This document shows, piece after piece, positions 15,249 to 24,335 of a stretch of 52,675 nucleotides of DNA. Within the stretch, counting starts at the first letter, position 1. Each line of letters opens with the position of its first letter. The translations under genes and the position numbers were made by a program. The notes under the pieces are model-generated. The model made no database searches. It was not told the origin of the DNA and worked only from the letters and a program-made list of their open reading frames with translations. Source of the DNA: Bacteroidota bacterium (GTDB lineage Bacteria > Bacteroidota > Ignavibacteria > SZUA-365); NCBI GenBank assembly GCA_014860565.1, contig JACZJN010000027.1, positions 1-52,675 of the forward strand. Direction: 5' to 3'.

Positions 15249-17315
15249 ATGTCCTCCGGCGTCGTCACCGTCATCCCTCCTGTCGAACCTGTCAGGCCCA
15301 TCTTCATGGAAATCAAGAACATCGTCTTTTTGCTGGTACTGATTGCGGCGTTTGCGGCGTTCGGGTACACCGCCCGTCGGGTCTTCGGATATCTGAAGCT
15401 TGGCAAACCGGAAAACCGCTTCGATCATTTCGACAAGCGCATCAGCAACGTGCTTGCGATCGCCTTCGGACAAACGAAGATCCTCCGCGATCCCATCGCG
15501 GGTCCGATACATTTCGGTATTTTCTGGGGATTCGTGATTCTCCTGACCGCCGTGGTCGAATCCATCGGTGAAGGACTCATCCCCGGCTTTTCCTTCAGCT
15601 TTCTCGGTCCGCTCTACACCGTCATTTCACTCGGCAGTGACATCATGGCTGCCGTGGTATTGCTGATGGTGATCAGTGCACTGTTCCGCCGTCATGTTGC
15701 CGGTCCGAAGCGTCTGCGCGAAATCGACAGGCATTCACAGCTCGACGCTACGCTGGTCCTCTCGGCCATAGCTGTCATCATGATTTCCATGCTGCTGCAG
15801 AACGCCACCCACATCGCTCTTGAGGGCGGCACTTCCGCAAACGCACTGCGTCCGATAAGCACAGCGCTCTCCGCGTTGTTTCCGGTTTCGGCGAATACGT
15901 GGCTGCTGTACGAGATCTCATGGTGGGTACACATCCTCTTCGTGCTGGGCTTCCTGAACTTCCTGCCGTATTCCAAACACTTCCATGTGCTCACTTCCAT
16001 TCCGAACATCTATTTCAGCAATCGCGGCATTCATAAGGAAGGCGACGGCGCGCTCAAGCCGCTGAACCTCGAGGACGAGACGGCCGAGAAATTCGGCGCG
16101 TCCGACATCGAGGATCTCAGCTGGAAACAGCTGTTCGACAGCTACACCTGCACGCATTGCGGACGCTGCACTTCCGTCTGTCCGGCCAACATCACCGGGA
16201 AGCTGCTTTCTCCGAAGAAAATCATCGTCGACACGCGCACACGCTTCGAGGAAAAAGCGCCGGTGCTCGCCAGGGGCGACACCGAATCGCCCGTGCTCGA
16301 ACGGCAGCTGCTGCACGATTTCATCAGCCCGCAGGAACTCTGGGCCTGCACCACCTGCCGCGCCTGCGTGCAGGAGTGTCCGGTCATGATCGAGCATGTC
16401 GATGAGATCGTCGATCTGCGCCGGCATCTGACGCTCACCGAGGGCGAGTTCCCCGAACAGCTGCAGGTGCTGTACCGCAATCTCGAGAACAACTTCGCGC
16501 CGTGGCAGTTTTCCCCTGAAGACCGCGGGGCCTGGGCCGACGGACTGCATATTCCCCAGTTGTCCGAGCTTGGCAGCGCCGAGGAAATCGACTATCTCTT
16601 CTGGGTCGGCTGCGCGGGCTCTTTCGACGCGCGCTACAAGAAAGTCAGCGTCGCTCTCGCGCGCATCATGCAGAAAGCGGGAATCCGTTTCGCCATTCTC
16701 GGGAAAGAAGAAAAATGCAACGGCGACTCGGCCCGGCGCGCGGGCAACGAATATCTCGCACAGACCCTCATGGTCGACAACATCGAAAAGCTGAATTCCT
16801 ACAAGGTGAAGAATATCGTCACCGCCTGTCCGCACTGCTTCCACTCGCTGAAAAACGAGTTTCCGCAGTTCGGCGGCAACTACAGCGTGATTCACCATTC
16901 GCAGCTGATCAGCGAGCTCGTCCAGCTCAGCATTATCGCGCTGGACAAGCCGCTCGACGGATCGGTCACCTTCCACGACAGCTGTTATCTCGGCCGCTAC
17001 AACGACATCTACGATCAGCCGCGCTCATTGATCGAAGGCATTCCCTCTGCCGAACTGATCGAGATGGACCGCAACCGCGACAAAGGCTTCTGCTGCGGCG
17101 CGGGCGGAGCACAGATGTTCATGGAAGAAACGGAAGGAAAACGCGTCAACATCGAACGGACGGAAGAGGCCCTCGCCACCGGCGCCGGCACCATCGCCTC
17201 GGCCTGTCCGTTCTGTATGACCATGATGACTGATGGGGTGAAGGAGAAAGGGAAGCAGGAAGAAGTGGAAGTCAAGGATATCGCTGAACTCGTCTATGAG
17301 GCAATGAGAAAATGA
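15249..17315 (+). CDS. Membrane Fe-S oxidoreductase, EtfD/HdrD-like (NarI-like + 2[4Fe-4S] + two CCG domains)
   Basis: ATG 15249 (688 aa) has aagga just upstream; ATG 15306 is an alternative. About five N-terminal helices (residues ~20-260) resemble a NarI-type diheme quinone-binding subunit. Two ferredoxin motifs follow, CTHCGRCTSVCPAN (~300) and CTTCRACVQECPV (~370), then two cysteine-rich CCG domains, WVGCAGSFDARY...CNGDSARR...ACPHCFHSLKNEF and HDSCYLGRYNDIYD...GFCCGAGGAQMF...CPFCMTMM. This layout is that of FadF/EtfD-type proteins, which pass electrons from ETF to menaquinone, and of HdrDE (family knowledge). Menaquinone synthesis genes lie in the same window. No etfAB or hdr partner is adjacent, so the electron donor is inferred. 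Confidence 0.82.
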   Translation: MSSGVVTVIPPVEPVRPIFMEIKNIVFLLVLIAAFAAFGYTARRVFGYLKLGKPENRFDHFDKRISNVLAIAFGQTKILRDPIAGPIHFGIFWGFVILLTAVVESIGEGLIPGFSFSFLGPLYTVISLGSDIMAAVVLLMVISALFRRHVAGPKRLREIDRHSQLDATLVLSAIAVIMISMLLQNATHIALEGGTSANALRPISTALSALFPVSANTWLLYEISWWVHILFVLGFLNFLPYSKHFHVLTSIPNIYFSNRGIHKEGDGALKPLNLEDETAEKFGASDIEDLSWKQLFDSYTCTHCGRCTSVCPANITGKLLSPKKIIVDTRTRFEEKAPVLARGDTESPVLERQLLHDFISPQELWACTTCRACVQECPVMIEHVDEIVDLRRHLTLTEGEFPEQLQVLYRNLENNFAPWQFSPEDRGAWADGLHIPQLSELGSAEEIDYLFWVGCAGSFDARYKKVSVALARIMQKAGIRFAILGKEEKCNGDSARRAGNEYLAQTLMVDNIEKLNSYKVKNIVTACPHCFHSLKNEFPQFGGNYSVIHHSQLISELVQLSIIALDKPLDGSVTFHDSCYLGRYNDIYDQPRSLIEGIPSAELIEMDRNRDKGFCCGAGGAQMFMEETEGKRVNIERTEEALATGAGTIASACPFCMTMMTDGVKEKGKQEEVEVKDIAELVYEAMRK

Positions 17316-17872
17316 GACACTACACAACGCTTTGCGCGTTTACACGCCATGCCCGCCTGCTCGGCACCGGCGCCTTCGCCCTGATGCTGCTTGTCAGTGC
17401 CTGTCAGCGCGGAGACGACAAACCCGTGATGACAGCGGCCGATAGCACGGAGGTCGATAGTACGGCAACTCCTGTCCAGGTGGATGAAGAAAGCCACGTC
17501 GACATAGGCCGCTGGTATGACATGACACGTGCCGACTTCGACAGGCAGTTCACGACATTCACACAGGTCGAACCGCCGGTTGTGCGCGACTACGGCATCT
17601 GCGATTCCATCACCTGCCACTTCCCGTCGAGCGCCCCGGACGCCAAGGCGGAAATTCTGGTCTGCGATCTGAACGGGGTGTACGTCATCACCGACGCCTT
17701 CCGTCTCCTCGGTATCGAAATCGGACAGGTCGGCAGCACGGATGGTCCATGGGTCAGCGTCGCCAGCCTCGACAAGCGATTCTCGGAGCTGCGGTACAAG
17801 AATATCGGAAAAACCGCCGACCACACCACGCAGATTCTGCTGCAGTTCAGACGGGAAAAAACGGACAAGTAA
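17312..17872 (+). CDS. Hypothetical lipoprotein
   Basis: The product has 186 aa and its ATG overlaps the stop of the Fe-S oxidoreductase gene by 4 bp, so translational coupling is expected. The N-terminus has a signal with a hydrophobic run and lipobox LVSAC (about residue 30), then an acidic linker. The mature part has a CDSITCHFPSS segment with two further cysteines that might form a disulfide, and a C-terminal region with VSVASLDKRFSELRYKNIG. I recognise no family. Its coupling suggests an envelope role linked to the Fe-S oxidoreductase, but this is speculation. Confidence 0.75.
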   Translation: MRHYTTLCAFTRHARLLGTGAFALMLLVSACQRGDDKPVMTAADSTEVDSTATPVQVDEESHVDIGRWYDMTRADFDRQFTTFTQVEPPVVRDYGICDSITCHFPSSAPDAKAEILVCDLNGVYVITDAFRLLGIEIGQVGSTDGPWVSVASLDKRFSELRYKNIGKTADHTTQILLQFRREKTDK

Positions 17873-17950
17873 ACTCAACGAGCCTGCCGGCCGCGTCCGA
17901 GTCCCGCGCTGCGGGACGGAAACGGGAAGGCGTATCCTCCATAAGTGCAA

Positions 17951-17982
17951 AAAGCCCCGCCAATCGGCGGGGCTTTCTCTTT
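17951..17982. terminator. Bidirectional rho-independent terminator
   Basis: A perfect 11-bp stem, aaagccccgcc (17951-17961) / ggcggggcttt (17966-17976), has a 4-nt loop. A pyrimidine tail (ctctttt) follows on plus and an A-rich flank gives Ts on minus. It separates the convergent lipoprotein gene and frr. Confidence 0.88.
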
Positions 17983-18000
17983 TACATCGCGGTCGGGAAG

Positions 18001-18558
18001 CTACACTTCCATGATCTCGGCTTCCTTGAGCTTCAGCAGCTCATCCACGCGGGCGACGTGCTTGTCCGTCATTTCCTGCACTTCCTTCTCCGCCTTGATG
18101 CGGGCGTCCTCGGAAACGTGGTCTTCCTTCTCGGCTTTCTTCAGATGCTCGTTGGCATCGCGGCGCACGTTGCGAACGGCGACCTTGGTCTCTTCCCCAA
18201 AGCGCTTGACCAGTTTGACGAAGTCGCGGCGGCGTTCCTCGTTGAGCGCGGGGATGGGGACACGGATGATGTTTCCATCGTTCGATGGATTCAACCCGAG
18301 GTCGGCGGCCATGATCGCCTTGTCAATGGAATTGAGGGCGCTCTTGTCCCACGGCTGCACGCTGAGCGTGTGGGCATCGAGCACCGAAACGTTCGCCATC
18401 TGGTTAATCGGCGTCGGGGTTCCGTAGTAATCCACCTTCACGCCATCGAGCAGGGCGGTGGTCGCCTTGCCCGTACGGATCTTGCTGAGTTCGTCGCGCA
18501 GGGTCTCGAGAGATTTGTCCATGCGCTCCGAGGCATCCTTGAGTATTTCCTTCATCAT
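18001..18558 (-). CDS. frr: Ribosome recycling factor
   Basis: RRF splits post-termination 70S ribosomes together with EF-G. The 185-aa size is standard. Hallmarks are the N-terminal helix with LRDELSKIRTGKATTALLDGV (the conserved RTGRAxxxLLD motif), YYGTPTPINQMANV, the VQPWDKSAL loop and IRVPIPALNEERRRDFVKLVKR. A Met at codon 2 (18555) is an equally possible start. It lies 16 bp downstream of pyrH, the common pyrH-frr arrangement, and ends next to a strong bidirectional terminator. Confidence 0.97.
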   Translation of the reverse strand: MMKEILKDASERMDKSLETLRDELSKIRTGKATTALLDGVKVDYYGTPTPINQMANVSVLDAHTLSVQPWDKSALNSIDKAIMAADLGLNPSNDGNIIRVPIPALNEERRRDFVKLVKRFGEETKVAVRNVRRDANEHLKKAEKEDHVSEDARIKAEKEVQEMTDKHVARVDELLKLKEAEIMEV

Positions 18559-18574
18559 AATGGCAGCTCCGTTA

Positions 18575-19315
18575 TTACGAATTCATGGGAGTCGTCATTG
18601 CAAAATCAGACACGATGGTTCCGACGGCCTCGCCAAGCAGCAAGCGGCGGAGATTGCCCTTCGTGTTGATGTCGAAAACAATTATAGGAAGTTTATTCTC
18701 ACGACACAACGTGATGGCGGTCAAATCCATCACACGCAGATCTCTCTGGAGCACGTCGAGGTATGAAATCTCCTGGAAGCGGAAAGCCTCCGGATTCTTT
18801 TCCGGGTCGCTGTCGTAGACACCATCGACGCGCGTCCCCTTGATAATCACATCTGCCTCGATTTCGACCGCGCGCAGGGCGGCTGCCGTATCGGTGGTGA
18901 AGTAGGGGTGGCCGGTACCGGCGCCCATGATAACCACCCGGCCTTTTTCCAGATGCCGGATGGCGCGGCGGCGGATGTACGGTTCCGCGATCTGGTTCAT
19001 CTCGATTGCGCTGGCGAGGCGCGTGTGCACGCCTTTGGATTCGAGGATGTTCTGCAGTGCGAGCGAGTTGATCATGGTGGCCAGCATGCCCATCTGATCC
19101 CCCGAGGCCTTGTGAATGCCCTGGGCCGCGGCAGCGACGCCGCGATAGATATTTCCGCCGCCGAGCACGATGCCGACCTGCACGCCAAGCTCCACCGCCG
19201 AGATGATTTCATCAGCGTAGCTGAGGAGCGCGGCGGGGTCGATCCCGTAATCGCGTTCCCCCATGAGAGCTTCGCCGCTCAGCTTCAGAAGGATGCGTTC
19301 AAACCTGGGTTCCAT
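18575..19315 (-). CDS. pyrH: UMP kinase
   Basis: This hexameric amino-acid-kinase-fold enzyme phosphorylates UMP to UDP with ATP. The 246-aa sequence shows [13 protein letters not shown] at the N-terminus, [13 protein letters not shown], the [13 protein letters not shown] segment, [20 protein letters not shown] (ATP/UMP site) and [15 protein letters not shown]. Length and motifs fit standard bacterial PyrH. It is followed by frr and lies below a terminator-like hairpin that separates it from tsf. Confidence 0.97.
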   Translation of the reverse strand: MEPRFERILLKLSGEALMGERDYGIDPAALLSYADEIISAVELGVQVGIVLGGGNIYRGVAAAAQGIHKASGDQMGMLATMINSLALQNILESKGVHTRLASAIEMNQIAEPYIRRRAIRHLEKGRVVIMGAGTGHPYFTTDTAAALRAVEIEADVIIKGTRVDGVYDSDPEKNPEAFRFQEISYLDVLQRDLRVMDLTAITLCRENKLPIIVFDINTKGNLRRLLLGEAVGTIVSDFAMTTPMNS

Positions 19316-19330
19316 TGATCCTCCGGATAA

Positions 19331-19361
19331 AAAAATGCCTTTTGGCGTGAACCAAAAGGCA
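19331..19361 (-). terminator. Terminator or attenuator between tsf and pyrH
   Basis: The inverted repeat tgccttttgg (19336-19345) / ccaaaaggca (19352-19361) has a 6-nt loop; in the minus direction it is followed by seven Ts (19335-19329 region). It should end most tsf transcripts, leaving pyrH-frr to read-through or its own promoter. Confidence 0.8.
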
Positions 19362-19381
19362 GGTTTCGAAGAGATGGGGCA

Positions 19382-20227
19382 TCAACCGCCAACCTGAAAA
19401 CGCTCGAAGCGCGTGACTTTCAGTTCGGCGCCGACGGCCTTGGCAACTTCGGCAATGTGGTCTTTCACTGTTTTTGTCGTATCGCGCAGGAAGGTCTGCT
19501 CGATGAGGGTGTACTCCTGGAAGTACTTGTTCAGCTTGCCTTCGGCGATGCGGTCGAGCATGTTTTCAGGCTTGCCCTGTTCGGCGGCCTGCTGACGATA
19601 GATGTCGAGTTCCTTATCGCGCACGTCCTGCGGCACGGCATCGCGGTCGATGGCGACCGGATTCATTGCTGCGACCTGCATGGCGAGATCCTTACCCAGC
19701 TTGACGACTTCGTCGTTGCCGGCGATGCCCTTGATCTCGATGATCACGCCCAGCTTTGCGCCCGGGTGGATGTACTCGATCAGCGAACCATCCGTCTTCA
19801 ATGTGGCGAAGCGGCGAATCTCGATTTTCTCACCGACCTTGCCGATGATTTCGGTCAGGTAATCGCTGAGCGTCAGTCCGTCGCTCTGGAGGGCGAGCAG
19901 TGCGTCGACGTCGGCCGGCTTCTCATTCTTGACGAGCGCGAGGGCACGGCTGGCGAAGCCGAGAAAATCATCGCTGCGCGCGACGAAATCGGTTTCGCAG
20001 TTGACTTCGATGATGCTTCCTTCGCCGTCGTTGATTTCTGTCATGACCACACCTTCGTTCGCGGAGCGGTCAGAGCGTTTTTCGGCGGTGGCGGCGCCTT
20101 TTTTGCGCAGGTACTCGATTGCTTCCTGCAGGTTTCCGTTGGACTCGCCCAACGCCTTCTTGCAATCCATCATGCCGGCTCCGGTTTTATCACGGAGTTC
20201 CTTCACCATGGCGGCTGTGATTTCCAT
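19382..20227 (-). CDS. tsf: Translation elongation factor Ts
   Basis: EF-Ts is the guanine-nucleotide exchange factor for EF-Tu. The 281-aa protein begins MEITAAMVKELRDKTGAGMMDCKKAL, the standard N-terminal module, and has IIEVNCETDFVARSDDF and, further on, VVIE/IKGIAGNDEVVKLGKDLAMQVAAMNP. The C-terminus KTVKDHIAEVAKAVGAELKVTRFERFQVG is also typical. The rpsB-tsf order is conserved. A hairpin lies between them, allowing unequal expression. Confidence 0.97.
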   Translation of the reverse strand: MEITAAMVKELRDKTGAGMMDCKKALGESNGNLQEAIEYLRKKGAATAEKRSDRSANEGVVMTEINDGEGSIIEVNCETDFVARSDDFLGFASRALALVKNEKPADVDALLALQSDGLTLSDYLTEIIGKVGEKIEIRRFATLKTDGSLIEYIHPGAKLGVIIEIKGIAGNDEVVKLGKDLAMQVAAMNPVAIDRDAVPQDVRDKELDIYRQQAAEQGKPENMLDRIAEGKLNKYFQEYTLIEQTFLRDTTKTVKDHIAEVAKAVGAELKVTRFERFQVGG

Positions 20228-20272
20228 ACGTACTCTCTATCGGGTTAAAATGAAAAAATAGTTGGCGATGTT

Positions 20273-20301
20273 AAAAAGAATGGCTGAACGAGCAGCCATT
20301 C
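20273..20301 (-). terminator. Hairpin with T-run between rpsB and tsf
   Basis: The 9-bp stem gaatggctg (20278-20286) / cagccattc (20293-20301) is followed in the minus direction by five Ts (20277-20273). It probably acts as a partial terminator that tunes tsf relative to rpsB. Confidence 0.7.
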
Positions 20302-20309
20302 CCTGAAAT

Positions 20310-21071
20310 TTATTCGGTTTCGTCTGTCTTCTCGGTTTCTTTTGCGATACGCTCTTCCTCGGCTTCCTGCTCGGCCTTCACCACGCGACCACGTTCGCGG
20401 CCTTCATCAATCGATTCGATCAACGCATTGATGACCAGTTCGATCGTGCGGGCGGAGTCGTCGTTGCCGGGAACCAGGTGATCGACCTGATCCGGATCGC
20501 AGTTGGTGTCAACGATGGCAAGCACGGGAATGCCGAGATTGCGGGCTTCCTTGACGGCGATATGCTCTTTCTTGATATCGACGATGAACAGCGCACCGGG
20601 GAGACGGTTCATGTCCACAATACCGCTGAGAATTTTGTTGAGGCGCTCTTTCTCGCGGGAGATCATGAGACGCTCTTTCTTCGTAATCTTATCGTAGGTA
20701 CCGTCGCTTTCCATCTTCTCGATGTTCGTCAGACGCTTGATGCTCTTGCGGATCGTGGAGAAGTTGGTGAGCATGCCGCCCAGCCAGCGCTCGACGACGT
20801 AATTCTGACCGCTCTTGACGGCGGCTTCGCGAATGATGTCCTTCGCCTGCTTCTTGGTGCCGACAAAAAGGATGCGCTTGCCGTCGGAAACGATGTCCGC
20901 GATGGCTTTGCATGCGATGTCGAGATGTTCCTGGGTTTTCTTGAGATCGATGATGTGGATGCCGTTGCGTTCCATGAAGATGTAGGGTTTCATCTTCGGA
21001 TTCCAGCGGCGGGTCAGATGACCGAAATGCGTACCTGCGGCAAGCAGGTCTTCGAGTGCGACCTTGGACAT
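20310..21071 (-). CDS. rpsB: 30S ribosomal protein S2
   Basis: The product has 253 aa from ATG 21071, chosen because an aggag SD lies 7-8 nt upstream and the sequence opens with the canonical [62 protein letters not shown] and [26 protein letters not shown] are all S2 signatures. The acidic C-terminal tail ([20 protein letters not shown]) is longer than in E. coli, which is usual for this group. It is the first gene of the rpsB-tsf unit. Confidence 0.97.
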   Translation of the reverse strand: MSKVALEDLLAAGTHFGHLTRRWNPKMKPYIFMERNGIHIIDLKKTQEHLDIACKAIADIVSDGKRILFVGTKKQAKDIIREAAVKSGQNYVVERWLGGMLTNFSTIRKSIKRLTNIEKMESDGTYDKITKKERLMISREKERLNKILSGIVDMNRLPGALFIVDIKKEHIAVKEARNLGIPVLAIVDTNCDPDQVDHLVPGNDDSARTIELVINALIESIDEGRERGRVVKAEQEAEEERIAKETEKTDETE

Positions 21072-21256
21072 GAGAGCTCCTGGGATTGGTTGTTGTTCCG
21101 CTGCGCCCATCCACCCGTCTGTCTATGTCCTGATGAGGACACACCCGACAGCCGGTCCGGACGCATGTGTGATGTAATACGTGAATCAAGGAACGCAGCG
21201 GCAGCCACAAGTGACTGCCGCGCGCATCCCTGCCCGGAGACAGGGGAAAAACTCGA
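21072..21256 (-). promoter_or_regulatory. rpsI-rpsB intergenic leader with several hairpins
   Basis: On the minus strand this 185-nt stretch can form a ccctg/caggg hairpin just after the rpsI stop, a gcggcag/ctgccgc hairpin (21197-21220 area) and a tight tgtcct/aggaca tetraloop hairpin (about 21126-21141) before the rpsB SD. There is no good poly-T tract. Ribosomal S2 autoregulation through a leader is known in other bacteria, but no consensus could be matched here, so a leader function is only a suggestion. Confidence 0.35.
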
Positions 21257-21643
21257 TTAGCGCTTGCTGAACTGGAAGCGCTTGCGGGCCTTCTTCTGAC
21301 CGTACTTCTTGCGCTCGACCATGCGGGAATCACGCGTCAGCAGGCTGTATACGCGGAGCTTCGGACGAAATTCCTCATCGATGGCAAGCAATGCGCGGGC
21401 GATGCTCATCTTGACCGCGCCAGCCTGACCGTGTGTACCGCCGCCCCGCACGCGCACACGCACGTCGTAACGGTCGTTGGTCTCCGTCGCCGTCATCGGC
21501 AGACGAACTTCCTCGAGCAGCGTGTCCGTCGGGAAGTAAACGCTGACGTCCTTGCCGTTCACGGTGATCTTGCCCGTACCCGGCGTCAGAAATGAGCGGG
21601 CCACTGCCGTTTTCCGGCGCCCGACACAGATATTGTGAACCAT
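21257..21643 (-). CDS. rpsI: 30S ribosomal protein S9
   Basis: The 128-aa protein begins CVGRRKTAVARSFLTPGTGKITVNGKD, the S9 N-terminal signature, has RVRGGGTHGQAGAVKMSIARAL in the middle and ends in the basic tail RKKYGQKKARKRFQFSKR that reaches the P-site tRNA. It follows rplM by 37 bp, the conserved rplM-rpsI pair. Confidence 0.97.
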   Translation of the reverse strand: MVHNICVGRRKTAVARSFLTPGTGKITVNGKDVSVYFPTDTLLEEVRLPMTATETNDRYDVRVRVRGGGTHGQAGAVKMSIARALLAIDEEFRPKLRVYSLLTRDSRMVERKKYGQKKARKRFQFSKR

Positions 21644-21680
21644 AACTACCTTGTGTATCTGGTGAAGAAGTATCGTTTCG

Positions 21681-22133
21681 TTAGATCTCGAATTTCAGCT
21701 CTTGCGGCTGCTGCGCCTCGTGCGGATGACCGGCATCAGCATATACCTTCAGCTTCTTGATCAGACGGCGACCGAGACGGTTGTGCGGAAGCATGCCACG
21801 CACCGCGTGCTCGATCACGTACTGCGGGTTGGACTTGATAAGGTCCTTGAACATTCTGGTCTTGTCTCCACCCGGGTAACCCGAATAGGTGAAGTAGGAC
21901 TTCTGCTCTTCCCGCTTACCTGTCAGACGAACCTTGCCGGCGTTGACAATAATCACGAAGTCGCCGTTATCCATGTGCGGTGAGAAAATCGGCTTGTGCT
22001 TCCCGCGGAGAATGCGCGCAACGTTGGCGGCAAGACGTCCGAGGACCAGGCCTTCAGCATCGACGACGTACCATTTCTTGTCGACTTCTTCTTCGCTGGC
22101 ATGAAAGGTTCTCTGGGTAGTGCGTTTGCTCAT
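21681..22133 (-). CDS. rplM: 50S ribosomal protein L13
   Basis: The 150-aa protein contains WYVVDAEGLVLGRLAANVARILRGKHKP (the classic L13 opening), FVIIVNAGKVRLTGKR, YFTYSGYPGGDK and HAVRGMLPHNRLGRRLIKKLKVYADAGHPHEAQQP. It is the first gene of the rplM-rpsI transcript; a promoter-like element lies about 50 bp upstream. Confidence 0.97.
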   Translation of the reverse strand: MSKRTTQRTFHASEEEVDKKWYVVDAEGLVLGRLAANVARILRGKHKPIFSPHMDNGDFVIIVNAGKVRLTGKREEQKSYFTYSGYPGGDKTRMFKDLIKSNPQYVIEHAVRGMLPHNRLGRRLIKKLKVYADAGHPHEAQQPQELKFEI

Positions 22134-22455
22134 ATTATGCCTTTGTGAAACCGTTTATAACTCGACAAAATTAAACCGATCTACAAATTAACGGCAACAG
22201 GTGGAAAAAGTCAAGGATTGAAATGCCGACCTGAAAATTCTCCTGTAAAGAACTGGCGAAACGCATGCTCCTTTCGCCGAATGCGGAAGACAGCGGGGTG
22301 TTCTTCCCACGGTTCTCTGTTTCATTATCACATTTGGAGCAGAAATTATCACCTCCCTGTCGCGTCCGCTTTTCCTCGCTTTTGCCCTCTCGCCGCGAAA
22401 TCATATATTTCCATGTTCAATGTTTCTATCCGCTCACACCCACACATCATTACGC
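22134..22455. other. Divergent intergenic region, rplM / aminotransferase
   Basis: The 322-bp stretch has no gene. It is visibly more AT-rich than its surroundings and carries the candidate rplM promoter at its left end. The right half, upstream of the plus-strand aminotransferase, shows tcatatatttcc and other AT-rich boxes but no convincing paired promoter. Confidence 0.5.
22185..22214 (-). promoter_or_regulatory. Candidate rplM-rpsI promoter
   Basis: On the minus strand TTGACT (22214-22209) is followed after 18 bp by TAATTT (22190-22185), about 50 bp before the rplM start. It resembles a sigma70-type promoter. Confidence 0.45.
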
Positions 22456-23925
22456 ATGAACAGCACCCTCGACCGCCACTGCAACTGGAAATTCGAAGAA
22501 CTGCGTCCGAACATCATGGGGATCGATACCATGGTACCGATTCTCGACGGCACTCGCGTCCCGTATGTATTTCTTGACAACGGGGCCAGTACACCCACCT
22601 TCCGGCACGCCTTCGAAGTCATGGGCGCATTCATGCCGTTTTACTCCGGCGTACACCGGGGCACCGGATTCAAATCCATCCTCGCGACACAGGTCTTTGA
22701 CGAAGCACACGATCTCGCGGGAGAATTCGTCAACGCCGATCTCGAGCACAACACCGTGATCTTTGTGAAAAACACGACGGAAGCAGTCAACAAGCTGGCC
22801 AACCGCTGTGACTGGCGTGAAGGCGACGTGGTGATCACTACACTCATGGAACACCATTCCGACGATCTTCCATGGCGCAAACATGCGAACGTCATTCACA
22901 TCGGTGTGGATGACAAGGGATATCTCGACATGGCGCAGCTGCGCGAAACGTTTGCTCGGAATGCGGGGAAGGTCCGTTTTCTCGCCGCCACAGGGGCATC
23001 AAATATTACCGGCATCATCAATCCGATGCATGAACTCGCTGAACTTGCGCACGCCAACGGTGCCTTCATGTTTGTCGATGCCGCACAACTCGCTCCGCAT
23101 CGCGCCATCGATGTACTGCCAGACAGCCATCCAGGCCACATCGACTTCATCGCCTATTCCGCACACAAAATGTATGCCCCCTACGGTATCGGCGTCCTCA
23201 TCGGACCGAAGGAGTACTTTTCCACGGGCGATCCCGATATGGTCGGCGGCGGCGTGGTCGACATCGTCGAAACGGACTTCGTGGCCTACAGCGCTCCTCC
23301 GGCTCGCGAGGAAGCCGGCAGTCCGAATGTTCCTGGCGCGGTCGGACTCGCCGCGGCCATCCACATGCTGCGGAAAGTGGGCATGGACCGCATCGCCGAA
23401 CACGAGCACACCCTCGTCAGCTATGCCATCGAGAAAATGAAGGAAGTGCCCGGCATGCGTCTCTATGGTCCAGTCGAGGCGGATGAACTCGCCAACAAAG
23501 TCGGCGTAATCAGCTTCGACATCGATGGCGTGCCGCACGCAAAAGTTGCGGCGATTCTCAGCGCCGAAGGCGGCATCGGTGTGCGCAACGGCTGCTTCTG
23601 CGCGCATCCGTACGTCAAACGGCTCCTGAAGGTCGATGAAGCTACGACGAAGGAAATCACCGAAGAAATTCTGGGCGGCGATCGTACCAACCTCCCGGGC
23701 ATGGTGCGTGCGAGCTTCGGCTGCTACAACAACATTGATGACGTCGACCGCCTCGTCACCATGCTGCATCGCATCGGCAACGGGGAATACCGGGGAGACT
23801 ACGAACTCAATCGGCGCAGCGGCACCTATTGGCCGAAAAATTTCGATTACGATTTCTCATCCTACTTTCCCCATTTTTCCTTCCGTCCGACGACGTCGAT
23901 CACGGAGTTTACCGAAGCGAGCTGA
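22456..23925 (+). CDS. Class V aminotransferase / cysteine desulfurase-like protein
   Basis: The product has 489 aa from ATG 22456; 12 upstream in-frame codons are discounted because they lack homology. It is a PLP enzyme of fold type I: FLDNGASTPTF at the N-terminus, NTTEAVNKLA, VVITTLMEHHSDDLPWR (the EHHSN-like motif), FVDAAQLAPHRAID and AYSAHKMYAPYGIGVLIG, whose Lys should bind PLP. GVRNGCFCAHPYVKRLL contains cysteine at the position where group II desulfurases (SufS/CsdA) have theirs. Its length exceeds SufS (about 410 aa) through a C-terminal extension, and no suf or isc genes adjoin, so desulfurase, selenocysteine lyase or another transaminase role remains possible. Confidence 0.82.
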   Translation: MNSTLDRHCNWKFEELRPNIMGIDTMVPILDGTRVPYVFLDNGASTPTFRHAFEVMGAFMPFYSGVHRGTGFKSILATQVFDEAHDLAGEFVNADLEHNTVIFVKNTTEAVNKLANRCDWREGDVVITTLMEHHSDDLPWRKHANVIHIGVDDKGYLDMAQLRETFARNAGKVRFLAATGASNITGIINPMHELAELAHANGAFMFVDAAQLAPHRAIDVLPDSHPGHIDFIAYSAHKMYAPYGIGVLIGPKEYFSTGDPDMVGGGVVDIVETDFVAYSAPPAREEAGSPNVPGAVGLAAAIHMLRKVGMDRIAEHEHTLVSYAIEKMKEVPGMRLYGPVEADELANKVGVISFDIDGVPHAKVAAILSAEGGIGVRNGCFCAHPYVKRLLKVDEATTKEITEEILGGDRTNLPGMVRASFGCYNNIDDVDRLVTMLHRIGNGEYRGDYELNRRSGTYWPKNFDYDFSSYFPHFSFRPTTSITEFTEAS

Positions 23926-23933
23926 TGCATCCC

Positions 23934-23978
23934 GGCAAGTAACGGCGGACCCGATGAACGGATTCGCCGTTACTTGCC
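23934..23978. terminator. Long inverted repeat between convergent genes
   Basis: A 14-bp perfect stem, ggcaagtaacggcg (23934-23947) / cgccgttacttgcc (23965-23978), has a 17-nt loop and overlaps the last codons of the DUF190 gene. There is no T-run; it probably serves as a bidirectional transcript end or 3' stabiliser. Confidence 0.6.
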
Positions 23979-24317
23979 TGGACGCAGCAGCAGCACCTCC
24001 ACTTTTTCCATGGTCGCCATCCCACCGCAGCCGGCACGATCGAAAATCCCCGGCAGCTGTTCGACGAAGGGGGCGATGCGCTCTTCCTTGTCCGCTATTT
24101 CGACGACGATCGGCAAGTCCTCGGACAGCCTGAGTATGCGCGCCGTGTGCAGCCGGCTGGCGGCACCGTAGCCTTCTATGCCGCGCAGCACCGTCGCACC
24201 CGCCAAACCCTGCTCCCGCGCCAGCCTGACGAGGTATTCGTAGAGAGGAAGCCCATCACACCGGTCCTTTTCACCTATGAAAATCCGCAGCAGTTTCGCC
24301 TCGCCGAGTGTGTTCAT
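23970..24317 (-). CDS. DUF190 domain protein
   Basis: The 115-aa small cytoplasmic protein of the PII-like DUF190 family shows the expected AKLLRIFIGEKDRCDGLPLYEYLV start, the GLAGATVLRGIEGYGAAS loop and the LPIVVEIADKEERI strand. These proteins are commonly encoded next to crcB and are thought to be trimeric PII-type regulators, possibly of the fluoride channel. Here it lies 18 bp downstream of crcB on the same strand, consistent with that partnership. Ligand is unknown. Confidence 0.9.
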   Translation of the reverse strand: MNTLGEAKLLRIFIGEKDRCDGLPLYEYLVRLAREQGLAGATVLRGIEGYGAASRLHTARILRLSEDLPIVVEIADKEERIAPFVEQLPGIFDRAGCGGMATMEKVEVLLLRPGK

Positions 24318-24335
24318 GAAAACCTCCGCGTCTGA

